From positions 1-35,346 of the forward strand of contig CANJRM010000023.1 of the NCBI GenBank assembly GCA_947476645.1: a DNA stretch of 35,346 bases, read 5' to 3'. The stretch comes from Bacteroidota bacterium. Lineage in GTDB: Bacteria > Bacteroidota > Bacteroidia > Chitinophagales > LD1. A program made the translations under genes and the position numbers. The notes below the pieces were generated by a model. That model was not told the origin of the DNA. It was given only the letters and a program-made list of their open reading frames with translations, and searched no databases. Of the stretch, positions 26,753 to 35,323 are shown piece after piece (position 1 is the first letter of the stretch; every line of letters starts with the position of its first letter).

Positions 26753-26787
26753 TAATTCAGCATTCGGCATTCCGAATTCCGCATTCG
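26753..26787. repeat. Heptamer tandem repeat, consensus GCATTCC, five units
   Basis: Consecutive 7-bp units start at 26753, 26760, 26767, 26774 and 26781 (TAATTCA, GCATTCG, GCATTCC, GAATTCC, GCATTCG). The array sits between the groEL stop codon and its terminator, so it would be transcribed as part of the groEL 3' untranslated region. Confidence 0.8.
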
Positions 26788-26788
26788 T

Positions 26789-28475
<1,687 letters not shown>

Positions 28476-28481
28476 AATTTC

Positions 28482-28766
28482 TCAAAGAATTGCGAAAATA
28501 TCTGACTCTCTCATAATGAGATAATCTTGTCCGTCAACAGCTAATTCAGTGCCTGAATATTTCCCGTAAAGGATAGTGTCGCCCACTTTTACTGTAGTTG
28601 GTTCGTCTTTTTTACCGGGACCTGCCGCTACTACCGTTCCGCGTTGTGGTTTTTCTTTTGCACTGTCAGGAATAATAATTCCGCCTGCTGTTTTTGTTTC
28701 TGCTTCTGCTGGTTTTACCAAAACTCTGTCGGCCAGAGGTTGGATACTTAATTTGTCTTTTGCCAT
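28482..28766 (-). CDS. groS: Co-chaperonin GroES (Hsp10)
   Basis: A 94-residue co-chaperonin that caps the GroEL ring. Visible: [33 protein letters not shown], covering the first strand and the mobile loop that docks onto GroEL, then [27 protein letters not shown] and the terminal [13 protein letters not shown]. Length is standard. It is the first gene of the groES-groEL operon. The 180-bp upstream region contains no CIRCE element (TTAGCACTC-N9-GAGTGCTAA); a GGCA/TGCC dyad at about 28823-28855 could be regulatory but was not matched to a known operator. Confidence 0.98.
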   Translation of the reverse strand: MAKDKLSIQPLADRVLVKPAEAETKTAGGIIIPDSAKEKPQRGTVVAAGPGKKDEPTTVKVGDTILYGKYSGTELAVDGQDYLIMRESDIFAIL

Positions 28767-28946
28767 TTTGTAATGCTTTATTTAGTTAACTAATTTCTTT
28801 CGAGGCGCGAATGTAACAGAGTTTGTGCCATATAAAACTTAGTGCAGTTTTGGCAGAGAATGACTGTTTATAAGGGTCTTGAAGTGAAAAAATTTCGGAG
28901 CGGTGTGACAGAAATGTAGTTTGTGGCAGTAAAGGCTGCTATTTCT

Positions 28947-31391
28947 TTACCAATTCCTTTTGCCCAACCAAAAATCTAAGCGGTAGTAGAACAAAGGAAG
29001 GAAACCCAACTGATAAACTTCCTTTGCTGGTTGCGAAGGGCTAACGTATTGAATACGCAGCACGTTTTTGTATTGGGCCACGTTTACTAAATCAATGCCC
29101 ACCTCATGGGTAAACCTGCGCGTGTTGCAGCGGTAGTTGAGTTTAATATCGAAACGGAAATATGGTTTGAACTGACTTTTATTCCGCTCCTTATCCTGTA
29201 CCACCGGGTCTTCGTGCAGTTGCGAAAGTGTAGTGTCGTAAGGCGTGTAGCGCTGTCCGCCACCGAAGGTAATCTTCCCTCCTATGCCAATAGTATTGAT
29301 TCGCTTTTTACCCCACTTAAATTCTTTAGTGCCGAGTGCGTTTAAGATGTAATTGCCATTGAAATCGCTGTTGTACCACTTACCATCGCTGGCGCGTAAA
29401 CGTGAATCGTAAAGCGAGCCGCTGAACATGAAGAACCAGTTATGGGTGAAGAATTTTTCGAGTGTGAACTCAATACCCATGTTTCTGCCTAAACCGCTGC
29501 TGCTCAATTTGACCGGAAAGAAACGGTCGAAGCCGCTGCCTTCGTTCAGCATGTTGTAGCTGGATGGGAAAGTATCAACCGGTATACTCCACAATTGCTG
29601 GAAATAAATTTCGGCTTTTATGCGAATGTCTTTTTTAAAGAAAACATCGTAACCAAGCACTACATGAAAGCTGCGCATGAAATCTAAATTCTTGTTGTAG
29701 AGTTTGCCGTTATCATCTTGCAAGAAGTATTGATAGGTGGGCAATGTTTGCGAGTGTAAACCCGTGCCGAATGCAATAGACTGGTTTTCTTTCAACTGAT
29801 ATTTGATAGAGAAGCGTGGCTCTATACTGAACGAATGATTTAAACTGAAATACTGACCGTGCACACCAATGATGGTAGAAAGTCGCGGACTCAGACTGTA
29901 TTTCCATTGCACAAAAGGCTGAATCAAAAGATGAACTCCTTCGGTCGTATTCAATCTTTTTTTCCAGGTGTATTGTGTTACAGAAGTTTCGAAAGCGGGC
30001 TCTAATAAATTGCTGTCAACAAAAACAGGTTGCATCATTTCTGTTACTATACCATACCGCACTGCACTGCGTGTACTTATTTTGTTGTTGCGGAAAAACG
30101 AAAGCGTGTATTTAGTGTTTAAAAAGAAGTAATCGTTTTTGCGATACATATTATCTACCATAAAATTTCCCGTAGCTACATCCACATGTCGAATAACGCG
30201 GTCGAAGTGGTTGGTATTATACTGTGTAGAAACCGCTAATGAGATTTTCGAATACTCATGACTGTTGACCAAGTGCGTATAGGTAAGTCCTAACAAACCT
30301 AATCCTGCGCGGAAATATTCATCCTGGTCTTTAGAAGCGTAGATATCGCGTTTCTCGGGAGTTGTTCTGGTGCTGGTAATGAAATTAATTTGCGAATAAC
30401 CTCCAATACCAAACAGCGAAAGGTTATCGCCATTTTTAAAAGGAAAATTCATTTTGAACTGAAAGTCTTCATACTTCGGTATGGCTTCTGTGCCTATATC
30501 AATGCCTAATTTAACGAGCCCTTCGAGGGTGGCATAGCGCGCATTAAATATGTAACTGGCTTTGGTTTTTTTATTGAGCGGTCCTTCACCAAAAAGTTCG
30601 GCACCCATTATACCGAGCTGCACCGTGTATTCGTGGCGTTCGTTGTTACCGTTCTTCATACGAATATCAAACTCGCCAGAAATTGCATTGCCAAACTCAG
30701 CAGGAAAAGCACCTGTTAGAAAATCGGAAGTGGAGAGCATACGATTATTTAATATGGCTACGCTACCACCTGTAGCACCCGCCACTGCAAAGTGATTCGG
30801 GTTGGGAATGGTTACATTCTCTAAACGATAAGCCACACCAAAAGGTGAATTACCGCGTATCACCAAATCATTTCTCGAATCATCAGTTCCACTTACACCT
30901 GCAAAGTTAGAAGCCATACGCGCAGGGTCGCCTCTGCTTCCCGCATATCTATCTGTTTCTTCTACCGAAAAAGCACGCGCACTCAGCACCGCCATTTCAT
31001 TTATTGTTTCTCCTCTCCTGCTTCCACTGATGACAACCTCTTTCATGGTTTCTACGGCACTTTCGACTTCAACAGTAAGCACGGTTTCTTTGCCCGAACT
31101 CAATAACACATTAGGCAGATAGACTTTTTTGTAACCCAGAAAACTTACCACCACATCTACTCTGCCCACGGGTATTTTTTCTAAACGAAAATTTCCTTTC
31201 TCATCGGTAGCAGTACCATTAAGTATGGTGGAGTCTTTGCGAACAGCTACCGTTACTCCTTCTAACGGTTGGTTGGTTTCTCTATCTACTACAATGCCTC
31301 GAATGGTTTGGGTAACAGACTGTGCAAAGGAGATGACAGACACAAGACAAAAGACAAAAGATAATACAATAAGGAGTAAATGTTTTTTCAT
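28947..31391 (-). CDS. TonB-dependent outer-membrane receptor with CarboxypepD-reg-like domain
   Basis: A ~814-residue receptor. From the chosen start: signal peptide (1-23, ending SFAQ), a carboxypeptidase-regulatory-like beta domain (about 28-110; IRGIVVDRETNQPLEGVTVAV...GNFRLEKIPVGRVDVVVSFLGYKK), a plug domain (about 115-250; VVISGSRRGETINEM, RNDLVIRGNSPFGVAYRLENVTIPNPNHF) and a beta-barrel ending in a terminal aromatic (LGKRNW). Such receptors import ligands across the outer membrane using TonB energy. No SusD-type partner follows, so it is not a SusCD pair and the ligand is unknown. The start at 31391 gives a proper signal peptide; a longer frame to 31454 adds unrelated residues. The signal-peptide core is encoded by a heptamer repeat. 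Confidence 0.92.
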   Translation of the reverse strand: MKKHLLLIVLSFVFCLVSVISFAQSVTQTIRGIVVDRETNQPLEGVTVAVRKDSTILNGTATDEKGNFRLEKIPVGRVDVVVSFLGYKKVYLPNVLLSSGKETVLTVEVESAVETMKEVVISGSRRGETINEMAVLSARAFSVEETDRYAGSRGDPARMASNFAGVSGTDDSRNDLVIRGNSPFGVAYRLENVTIPNPNHFAVAGATGGSVAILNNRMLSTSDFLTGAFPAEFGNAISGEFDIRMKNGNNERHEYTVQLGIMGAELFGEGPLNKKTKASYIFNARYATLEGLVKLGIDIGTEAIPKYEDFQFKMNFPFKNGDNLSLFGIGGYSQINFITSTRTTPEKRDIYASKDQDEYFRAGLGLLGLTYTHLVNSHEYSKISLAVSTQYNTNHFDRVIRHVDVATGNFMVDNMYRKNDYFFLNTKYTLSFFRNNKISTRSAVRYGIVTEMMQPVFVDSNLLEPAFETSVTQYTWKKRLNTTEGVHLLIQPFVQWKYSLSPRLSTIIGVHGQYFSLNHSFSIEPRFSIKYQLKENQSIAFGTGLHSQTLPTYQYFLQDDNGKLYNKNLDFMRSFHVVLGYDVFFKKDIRIKAEIYFQQLWSIPVDTFPSSYNMLNEGSGFDRFFPVKLSSSGLGRNMGIEFTLEKFFTHNWFFMFSGSLYDSRLRASDGKWYNSDFNGNYILNALGTKEFKWGKKRINTIGIGGKITFGGGQRYTPYDTTLSQLHEDPVVQDKERNKSQFKPYFRFDIKLNYRCNTRRFTHEVGIDLVNVAQYKNVLRIQYVSPSQPAKEVYQLGFLPLFYYRLDFWLGKRNW
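31331..31365. repeat. Heptamer tandem repeat inside the receptor signal-peptide codons, consensus AGACAAA
   Basis: Units start at 31331, 31338, 31345, 31352 and 31359 (AGATGAC, AGACACA, AGACAAA twice, AGATAAT). On the coding strand the unit is TTTGTCT. It encodes the stretch LSFVFCLVSVI of the TonB receptor signal peptide. The decamer AGACACAAGA at 31338-31347 recurs at 33314-33323 and, inverted, at 33395-33404. Confidence 0.85.
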
Positions 31392-31536
31392 GCTTTTCAA
31401 AAATAGGAAAATGAGCGATTCAATACTTTGCTGTTTTATTACGCCAGGTAACAAATTTGTGCTTATACAAATTCTACAGTGTAATTCTTCACGCTCAAGT
31501 TACAACACCCATTAGATTTTACCGTATGTGTAGAAT

Positions 31537-33303
31537 ATGTTGAAGGTCTTAGGAAAATTCTGGAACTATATTTCAGATGCAGGTATTAGCGCAGTAGAAA
31601 CACCCCGCGAAAAACGCGATGTAAGATTATTGAACCGCGCTTGGTTTATATTGCTCATTATACAAAGCGGTTGCCTCGTATCGCACCTTATCAACGGGCT
31701 TTACTCCACAGCATTCTTAACCGGTATCTTTCTTATTGGTCTGCTTGCCATTCGTTTGCTTTTGCGTTTAGGTAAAATAAACGTGGCTAAAATTACGGCC
31801 ATTGCCGTTATTAACTGGAACACTATAGCCATGGGTGTGTTTATGGGCGCACAAACCCATGTTATAGATTTTCTATTGCTTACGGCACTCATGCCTTTGT
31901 ATTTCTTTGAAATCAAAAACCGTCTGTATATCTTTTGGGGTATTGCTGTAAGCCTTATTCCTTATGTTCTTTTCAATGCCTTTGCTGCCCACTTTGCAGC
32001 TTATGCGCTGCCTGTTGAACAACAATTAGTTATTTACCAAACCACTCCCGTGGTTATGTTCCTTAGCTTATCGGCTTTGTTGTTTCTTATTTATCATAAG
32101 AATGCCGACTACGAAGCAGATGCTACAAAAAAAGAACATGCGTTACTCGAACAAAAGAAACTGTATGAACTCATACTGGAGCAAATTCCTATTGATATTG
32201 TAACCTTCGATAAAGAGCTGCGCTATTCTTATGTGAATAGTACGGCAGTGCGCGATGCGGAGTTACGCAAGTGGCTGATTGGAAAAACCAACACCGAATA
32301 TTTTGCTGCGCGTGGGTTAAACATGGACAAATCCAAAGAGCGCGAACAACTTCTTCGCACAGCCTTGGTAAAACAGGCAGTAACACAAACAGAGGAAACC
32401 CTGGTAGATAAAGTGGGGCAGATTAAACATTCTATAAAAGGTGCTGCGCCTATTTTTAGTGATAACAAAAAAGAGTTGCTGTGCCTTGTAGGATACTCGC
32501 TCGATATTACGCCTATTAAGGAAGCCGAAGCCAAAATGAAAGCTTACGCTCACGAGTTAGAGAAGAAGAACGATGCCCTGCGCCATTTTGTGCATGCTAC
32601 TTCGCACGATTTAAAAACTCCGCTGCGCAACATTGCTTCGTTTTTGCAGTTGATTGAAAAAAGAAACGTAAATAACTTAGACGATAACTCTAAGTCAATG
32701 ATAACCCACACCATTAAATCGGTGCGCCATTTGAACCGGTTGATTTCAGACATTTATCAATACTCGGTGGCCGATGACAATTCGCAGGAGGTTTACATTG
32801 CCGACTTTAATCAGGTGCTGGCTAACGTAATGAAACAAATGAGCATTGCTCTTGCCGATAAGAATGCCAGTATTCAAAGTGCCAGTTTACCTATGCTGGA
32901 AGTGGCTCCCGAGCATATAGCTTTGGTTTTTAGAAACCTGATAGGCAATGCAGTGAAGTATAATACTTCTGTGAAACCCGAATTGAAAATTAACTGCCAG
33001 ATAACCGATACCGAATACATTTTCAGTTTTGCCGATAACGGTATTGGAATAGATGAGCAATACCGCGAGCAGATATTTGAAATGTTTCAGCGCCTGCACA
33101 ATATAGAAGAGTATGACGGCACCGGAATGGGGCTGGCTATCTGCAACCGTATTATAGGAAACTACGGTGGCAAAATTTGGGTAGAAAGCCAAAAGGGGGA
33201 AGGCTCTACTTTCTACTTTACTTTATCGAAAGAAATTGTGGCACCCGAAGTGCTTATACAAAAACACCTTCCTTTTTACAGCGAAATGGCGGTAGCCAGT
33301 TAA
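31537..33303 (+). CDS. Membrane sensor histidine kinase with PAS-type domain
   Basis: A 588-residue sensor kinase. About six membrane helices (residues 33-187) are followed by a coiled stretch, a PAS-like domain (about 207-330; LEQIPIDIVTFDKELRYSYVN, VGYSLDITPIKEAE), a dimerisation/phosphoacceptor domain (HATSHDLKTPLRNI, H357) and an HATPase domain. The ATPase boxes are NLIGNAVKYN (N471), FADNGIGI (G1 box, 499-505), FEMFQRLH (F box) and GTGMGLAI (G2 box). It autophosphorylates H357 and passes the phosphate to a response regulator, but none is encoded nearby, so it is an orphan kinase. It is divergent from the TonB receptor across 145 bp; a near-consensus TAGATTTT lies at 31513-31520. Confidence 0.94.
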   Translation: MLKVLGKFWNYISDAGISAVETPREKRDVRLLNRAWFILLIIQSGCLVSHLINGLYSTAFLTGIFLIGLLAIRLLLRLGKINVAKITAIAVINWNTIAMGVFMGAQTHVIDFLLLTALMPLYFFEIKNRLYIFWGIAVSLIPYVLFNAFAAHFAAYALPVEQQLVIYQTTPVVMFLSLSALLFLIYHKNADYEADATKKEHALLEQKKLYELILEQIPIDIVTFDKELRYSYVNSTAVRDAELRKWLIGKTNTEYFAARGLNMDKSKEREQLLRTALVKQAVTQTEETLVDKVGQIKHSIKGAAPIFSDNKKELLCLVGYSLDITPIKEAEAKMKAYAHELEKKNDALRHFVHATSHDLKTPLRNIASFLQLIEKRNVNNLDDNSKSMITHTIKSVRHLNRLISDIYQYSVADDNSQEVYIADFNQVLANVMKQMSIALADKNASIQSASLPMLEVAPEHIALVFRNLIGNAVKYNTSVKPELKINCQITDTEYIFSFADNGIGIDEQYREQIFEMFQRLHNIEEYDGTGMGLAICNRIIGNYGGKIWVESQKGEGSTFYFTLSKEIVAPEVLIQKHLPFYSEMAVAS

Positions 33304-33313
33304 TTACGATGAA

Positions 33314-33341
33314 AGACACAAGATACAAGACGTTAGACAAT
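33314..33341. repeat. Heptamer tandem repeat left of the kinase terminator, consensus AGACACA
   Basis: Four 7-bp units start at 33314, 33321, 33328 and 33335 (AGACACA, AGATACA, AGACGTT, AGACAAT). They lie between the histidine kinase stop and the terminator. The array is an imperfect inverted counterpart of the one at 33394-33428. Confidence 0.8.
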
Positions 33342-33352
33342 ACAGAAAAATA

Positions 33353-33380
33353 AAAAGCCCCCGAGTACTCGGGGGCTTTT
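33353..33380. terminator. Bidirectional terminator between convergent genes
   Basis: A perfect 13-bp inverted repeat (AAAAGCCCCCGAG, 33353-33365, with its complement at 33368-33380) with a 2-base centre, giving a T-tract on both strands. It serves the histidine kinase (plus) and the unknown gene ending at 33431 (minus). Confidence 0.95.
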
Positions 33381-33393
33381 GCATTTGGCTGCT

Positions 33394-33428
33394 GTCTTGT
33401 GTCTAAAGTCTAACGACTCTTGTCTGCT
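33394..33428. repeat. Heptamer tandem repeat right of the kinase terminator, consensus GTCTAAA
   Basis: Five units start at 33394, 33401, 33408, 33415 and 33422 (GTCTTGT, GTCTAAA, GTCTAAC, GACTCTT, GTCTGCT). It lies between the terminator and the stop of the minus-strand gene. Its reverse complement is of the same AGAC-type family as the left array. Confidence 0.8.
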
Positions 33429-33430
33429 GC

Positions 33431-34363
33431 TTACGGCAAATTCATTTCAATCAAATTCTCTTCTCCTTGAATGACTGCCGCATTATCGCGTGTGGCGGTT
33501 CCGCCTCCTGTTAAGTGAACGAGCACATCTACTGCTTCGGGCATGTTTACGCTCGTAAAAACGGCATTGCCTTCGGCATTTGAAGTTTGCGGCACTAAAT
33601 CAGTATTGGTAAGTTCTACCTGTAAACCCTGCTGGGGTACAAGTGCTTTTACCAAATGCACCGTTACCGTAGTTTCGGCACCGCCTGCGGTAGAAGGGTA
33701 AAGTAAAAAGATAGCGCGCTTGGCAGGGTCGCTCGGGTAAACTTCTTCGGCCATAATTTTTAAATCCTGGTCGCGCTGCCACACAATGTTGTGCACCCTT
33801 ATGCGGTCATCCGTTACCACCGGGCGGCCGGCTTTGGCGGTTTCCTGCAACAGGTTTTTGGTATCAATGTTATCGGCAATAGTGAGCAGGTTATCAATTT
33901 GTGTTTGGGTGTAACCCTTGGCTATAAGCGCGGTTTTGTAGGGGTCTTCGTTGGCAAATTTGTTAGCCACCTTAAGCGCGGTGCTCATTTTTTCCTGGTC
34001 GTTGCGCGCCTTTTCCCATTTGTCCTGCCCAAAAACGCGCTGTTTGGCAGGGCTGTCTTTGTAAGTAATTTTAGCGTAGTTATCGAGTGTGTTCAGCGCA
34101 TCGGCACCTTCATCTACCGATGCTTCCACATCTTCGGTAAGCACTTTAATAAGGTCTACCTGCTCCGTATCGGTTTGAAAATTTAAGGCCGTGTTAATGT
34201 CGGTGCCATAGCTGGTAACATAACCCAGATTGACAAACGGAAACTTAACCTGAAAATCGGCAAAGTTATCTAAGAGGAAAGCCTTTTTTACCGCTGCGCG
34301 GGTGGTCATGAGTTCATCTTCCATGCTGTACTCACGAACAATGTTTTTGATAATGACTGTCAT
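33431..34363 (-). CDS. Hypothetical protein with predicted helical body and C-terminal beta domain
   Basis: A 310-residue protein not recognised as a named family. No signal peptide or membrane helix is visible. Residues 1-210 look mostly helical and charged (MEDELMTTRAAVKKAFLLDN, QEKMSTALKVANKFAN, YTQTQIDNLLTIADNID). Residues about 212-310 look like a beta-sandwich of the carboxypeptidase-regulatory or Ig-like kind (TTVTVHLVKALVPQQGLQVELTNTDLV, AEGNAVFTSVNMPEAVDVLVHL). The gene is visibly richer in GC than its neighbours (33 of 60 bases in 33481-33540 against 24 of 60 in 32701-32760). It stands alone; a near-consensus minus-strand TAATTTTA lies at 34400-34407. The ATG at 34361-34363 is used; Met14 is an alternative. 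Confidence 0.8.
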   Translation of the reverse strand: MTVIIKNIVREYSMEDELMTTRAAVKKAFLLDNFADFQVKFPFVNLGYVTSYGTDINTALNFQTDTEQVDLIKVLTEDVEASVDEGADALNTLDNYAKITYKDSPAKQRVFGQDKWEKARNDQEKMSTALKVANKFANEDPYKTALIAKGYTQTQIDNLLTIADNIDTKNLLQETAKAGRPVVTDDRIRVHNIVWQRDQDLKIMAEEVYPSDPAKRAIFLLYPSTAGGAETTVTVHLVKALVPQQGLQVELTNTDLVPQTSNAEGNAVFTSVNMPEAVDVLVHLTGGGTATRDNAAVIQGEENLIEMNLP

Positions 34364-34472
34364 AAGCTTGTGTTTTTTAAATGGTGAATTAATTGCCTGT
34401 AAAATTAAATCGATATTTTAAAAGAAAGAAAAAAGGCAAAATATTTTTTTATAAAAAAATGGCTGAAACTCA

Positions 34473-34853
34473 ATGCAGGTAAGTATTTCAGACTTACCGT
34501 GTTTTATAAATTACAATTTACTTAGTTGCTTAAAACAGTTTGCTTTTTGCATAAAAAACCTGTTCAAAAGCAGCTATAAATGGCTTTGCTGCTTTAAAAT
34601 TTTAACAAACGCGACTATTGAGCAACGATTGACAACGATAGAGCAACGATTAAATACGATAGAGCAATGCTTGATTACGTTAGAGCAACGATTGACTGCT
34701 TTAGAACAACGGTTAAATACGTTAGAGCAACGTTTGTTTACTATAGAGCAACGATTGATAACGTTAGAACAACAGTTGCAAACGATAGAGCAACGATTTT
34801 CTGCTTCGGGGCTTTTAAAATCAAAAAAAGGGTGTATATCTTTGTGGTTATAA
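34473..34853 (+). CDS. Possible coiled-coil protein encoded by a 21-bp minisatellite
   Basis: A 126-codon open frame. The first ~47 residues are Cys/Phe/Leu-rich and unconvincing as protein. Residues 49-111 are nine consecutive heptads of the form (I/L)EQRLxT, with Ile/Leu and Leu at a 4-3 spacing, exactly an a/d coiled-coil pattern. Differences among the nine DNA units fall mostly at third codon positions of this frame, or exchange Ile for Leu, or fall in the sixth, surface-type codon. That favours this frame as one that has been translated. A short tail (SASGLLKSKK) ends the frame. Whether the ATG at 34473 is the true start, or whether this is a remnant of a longer gene, cannot be decided here. 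Confidence 0.4.
   Translation: MQVSISDLPCFINYNLLSCLKQFAFCIKNLFKSSYKWLCCFKILTNATIEQRLTTIEQRLNTIEQCLITLEQRLTALEQRLNTLEQRLFTIEQRLITLEQQLQTIEQRFSASGLLKSKKGCISLWL
34617..34805 (+). repeat. Nine 21-bp tandem repeats
   Basis: Nine units of exactly 21 bp start at 34617, 34638, 34659, 34680, 34701, 34722, 34743, 34764 and 34785. The shared core is GAGCAACGATTG (positions 4-15 of the unit) and the last six or so bases vary. No unit has an insertion or deletion. The array leaves several frames open on both strands, but only the frame at 34473 shows codon-like variation. Confidence 0.95.
34837..34844 (+). promoter_or_regulatory. Bacteroidota-type -7 promoter box
   Basis: TATCTTTG is a perfect match to the TAnnTTTG element used by the Bacteroidota primary sigma factor, 45 bases before the ATG at 34889. 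A T-rich tetramer at 34812-34815 is at a suitable distance for the -33 element but is a poor match. It overlaps the end of the coiled-coil frame. Confidence 0.55.
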
Positions 34854-34888
34854 AAGGCAGAAATTTTAAAAACCAAAATTTTACAGCT

Positions 34889-35143
34889 ATGCCAACCAAA
34901 AAAGTAACCCGCGAAGAGCTCGCCAACTACCGCACCCTGCCGTTTGGCAAAAAACATGGAGTGCGATTGCTCATCGAAAGCTTAAAGCCCGGTGAGGTTT
35001 GTATTATAAGCCGCGAAGATCTTGCATGGAAACGCACCACACCGGGGCGTTTTTGCAACGAGATATCAAAAGCCACGCGCGCAAAATTCCGCATCGAAAA
35101 AATTGCCGGCAAGGTGGGCTGGGTAGTGGAAAGAATTTCCTGA
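34889..35143 (+). CDS. Small basic hypothetical protein
   Basis: An 84-residue basic protein starting MPTKKVTREELANYRTLPFG. It is not recognised as a named family. It has alternating charged and hydrophobic segments (GVRLLIESLKPGEVCIISREDL, then a basic AKFRIEKIAGKVGWVVERIS end) consistent with a small alpha/beta or nucleic-acid-binding fold, but this is only inference. A longer frame begins at 34667 inside the 21-bp repeats; the ATG at 34889 is preferred because protein-like sequence begins there and a promoter box lies just upstream. GC content is high (32 of 60 bases in 34921-34980) and resembles the gene at 33431-34363. Confidence 0.75.
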   Translation: MPTKKVTREELANYRTLPFGKKHGVRLLIESLKPGEVCIISREDLAWKRTTPGRFCNEISKATRAKFRIEKIAGKVGWVVERIS

Positions 35144-35241
35144 GCCGTTGCCAAATTGCTCTTGAAGCACGAAGAGTATTCGTGGGTGGGAGGAGTGTGT
35201 GTGGTATTGGAAAAATAAGAAGCCCACTTGATGAATAAAGC

Positions 35242-35291
35242 TGTTGCGAGTTTAGTACTGAAAAAAACCTTTCAGTACTAAATGCGCAATG
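35242..35291. repeat. Long near-perfect inverted repeat
   Basis: A perfect 13-bp stem (TTTAGTACTGAAA, 35251-35263, with 35270-35282) with a 6-base loop is extended outward by a further seven pairs (TTGCGAG 35244-35250 with TGCGCAA 35283-35289) that contain one A-G mismatch and one G-T pair. Terminal G-T pairs may add two more. There is no T-tract after it, so it is not a standard terminator. The rest of 35144-35346 holds no gene I can support. Confidence 0.85.
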
Positions 35292-35315
35292 AATGGGGTG
35301 TGAAAATCAATTATT

Positions 35316-35323
35316 TATATTTG
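35316..35323 (+). promoter_or_regulatory. Candidate Bacteroidota-type -7 promoter box at the window edge
   Basis: TATATTTG matches TAnnTTTG. It would drive a gene starting beyond the right end of the window. It lies 25 bp after the long inverted repeat, which could act as an operator or leader structure for it. Confidence 0.35.

Noticed and set aside
28767-28946. CIRCE/HrcA operator upstream of groES
   Set aside because: The TTAGCACTC-N9-GAGTGCTAA inverted repeat is absent. A TGCCA...TGGCA dyad exists but could not be tied to a known regulator.
28947-31391. TonB receptor considered as a SusC of a polysaccharide utilisation locus
   Set aside because: No SusD-like lipoprotein or glycoside hydrolase is adjacent, and the protein is shorter than typical SusC proteins.
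34617-34805. The 21-bp array considered as a CRISPR array
   Set aside because: Units are contiguous with no unique spacers of 25-40 bp, the repeat is short and degenerate, and no cas genes are present.
34667-34888. Longer start for the small gene, reading into the 21-bp repeats
   Set aside because: The extra residues (VRATIDCFRTTV type) come from the repeat in a frame without codon-like variation, and the promoter box at 34837 lies inside this extension.
34574-34957. Minus-strand open frame through the 21-bp repeats (CSIV.NR heptads)
   Set aside because: It is open only because a 21-bp repeat without stops keeps several frames open. Variation hits first and second positions in this frame, and the predicted protein is Cys-rich with no plausible fold.
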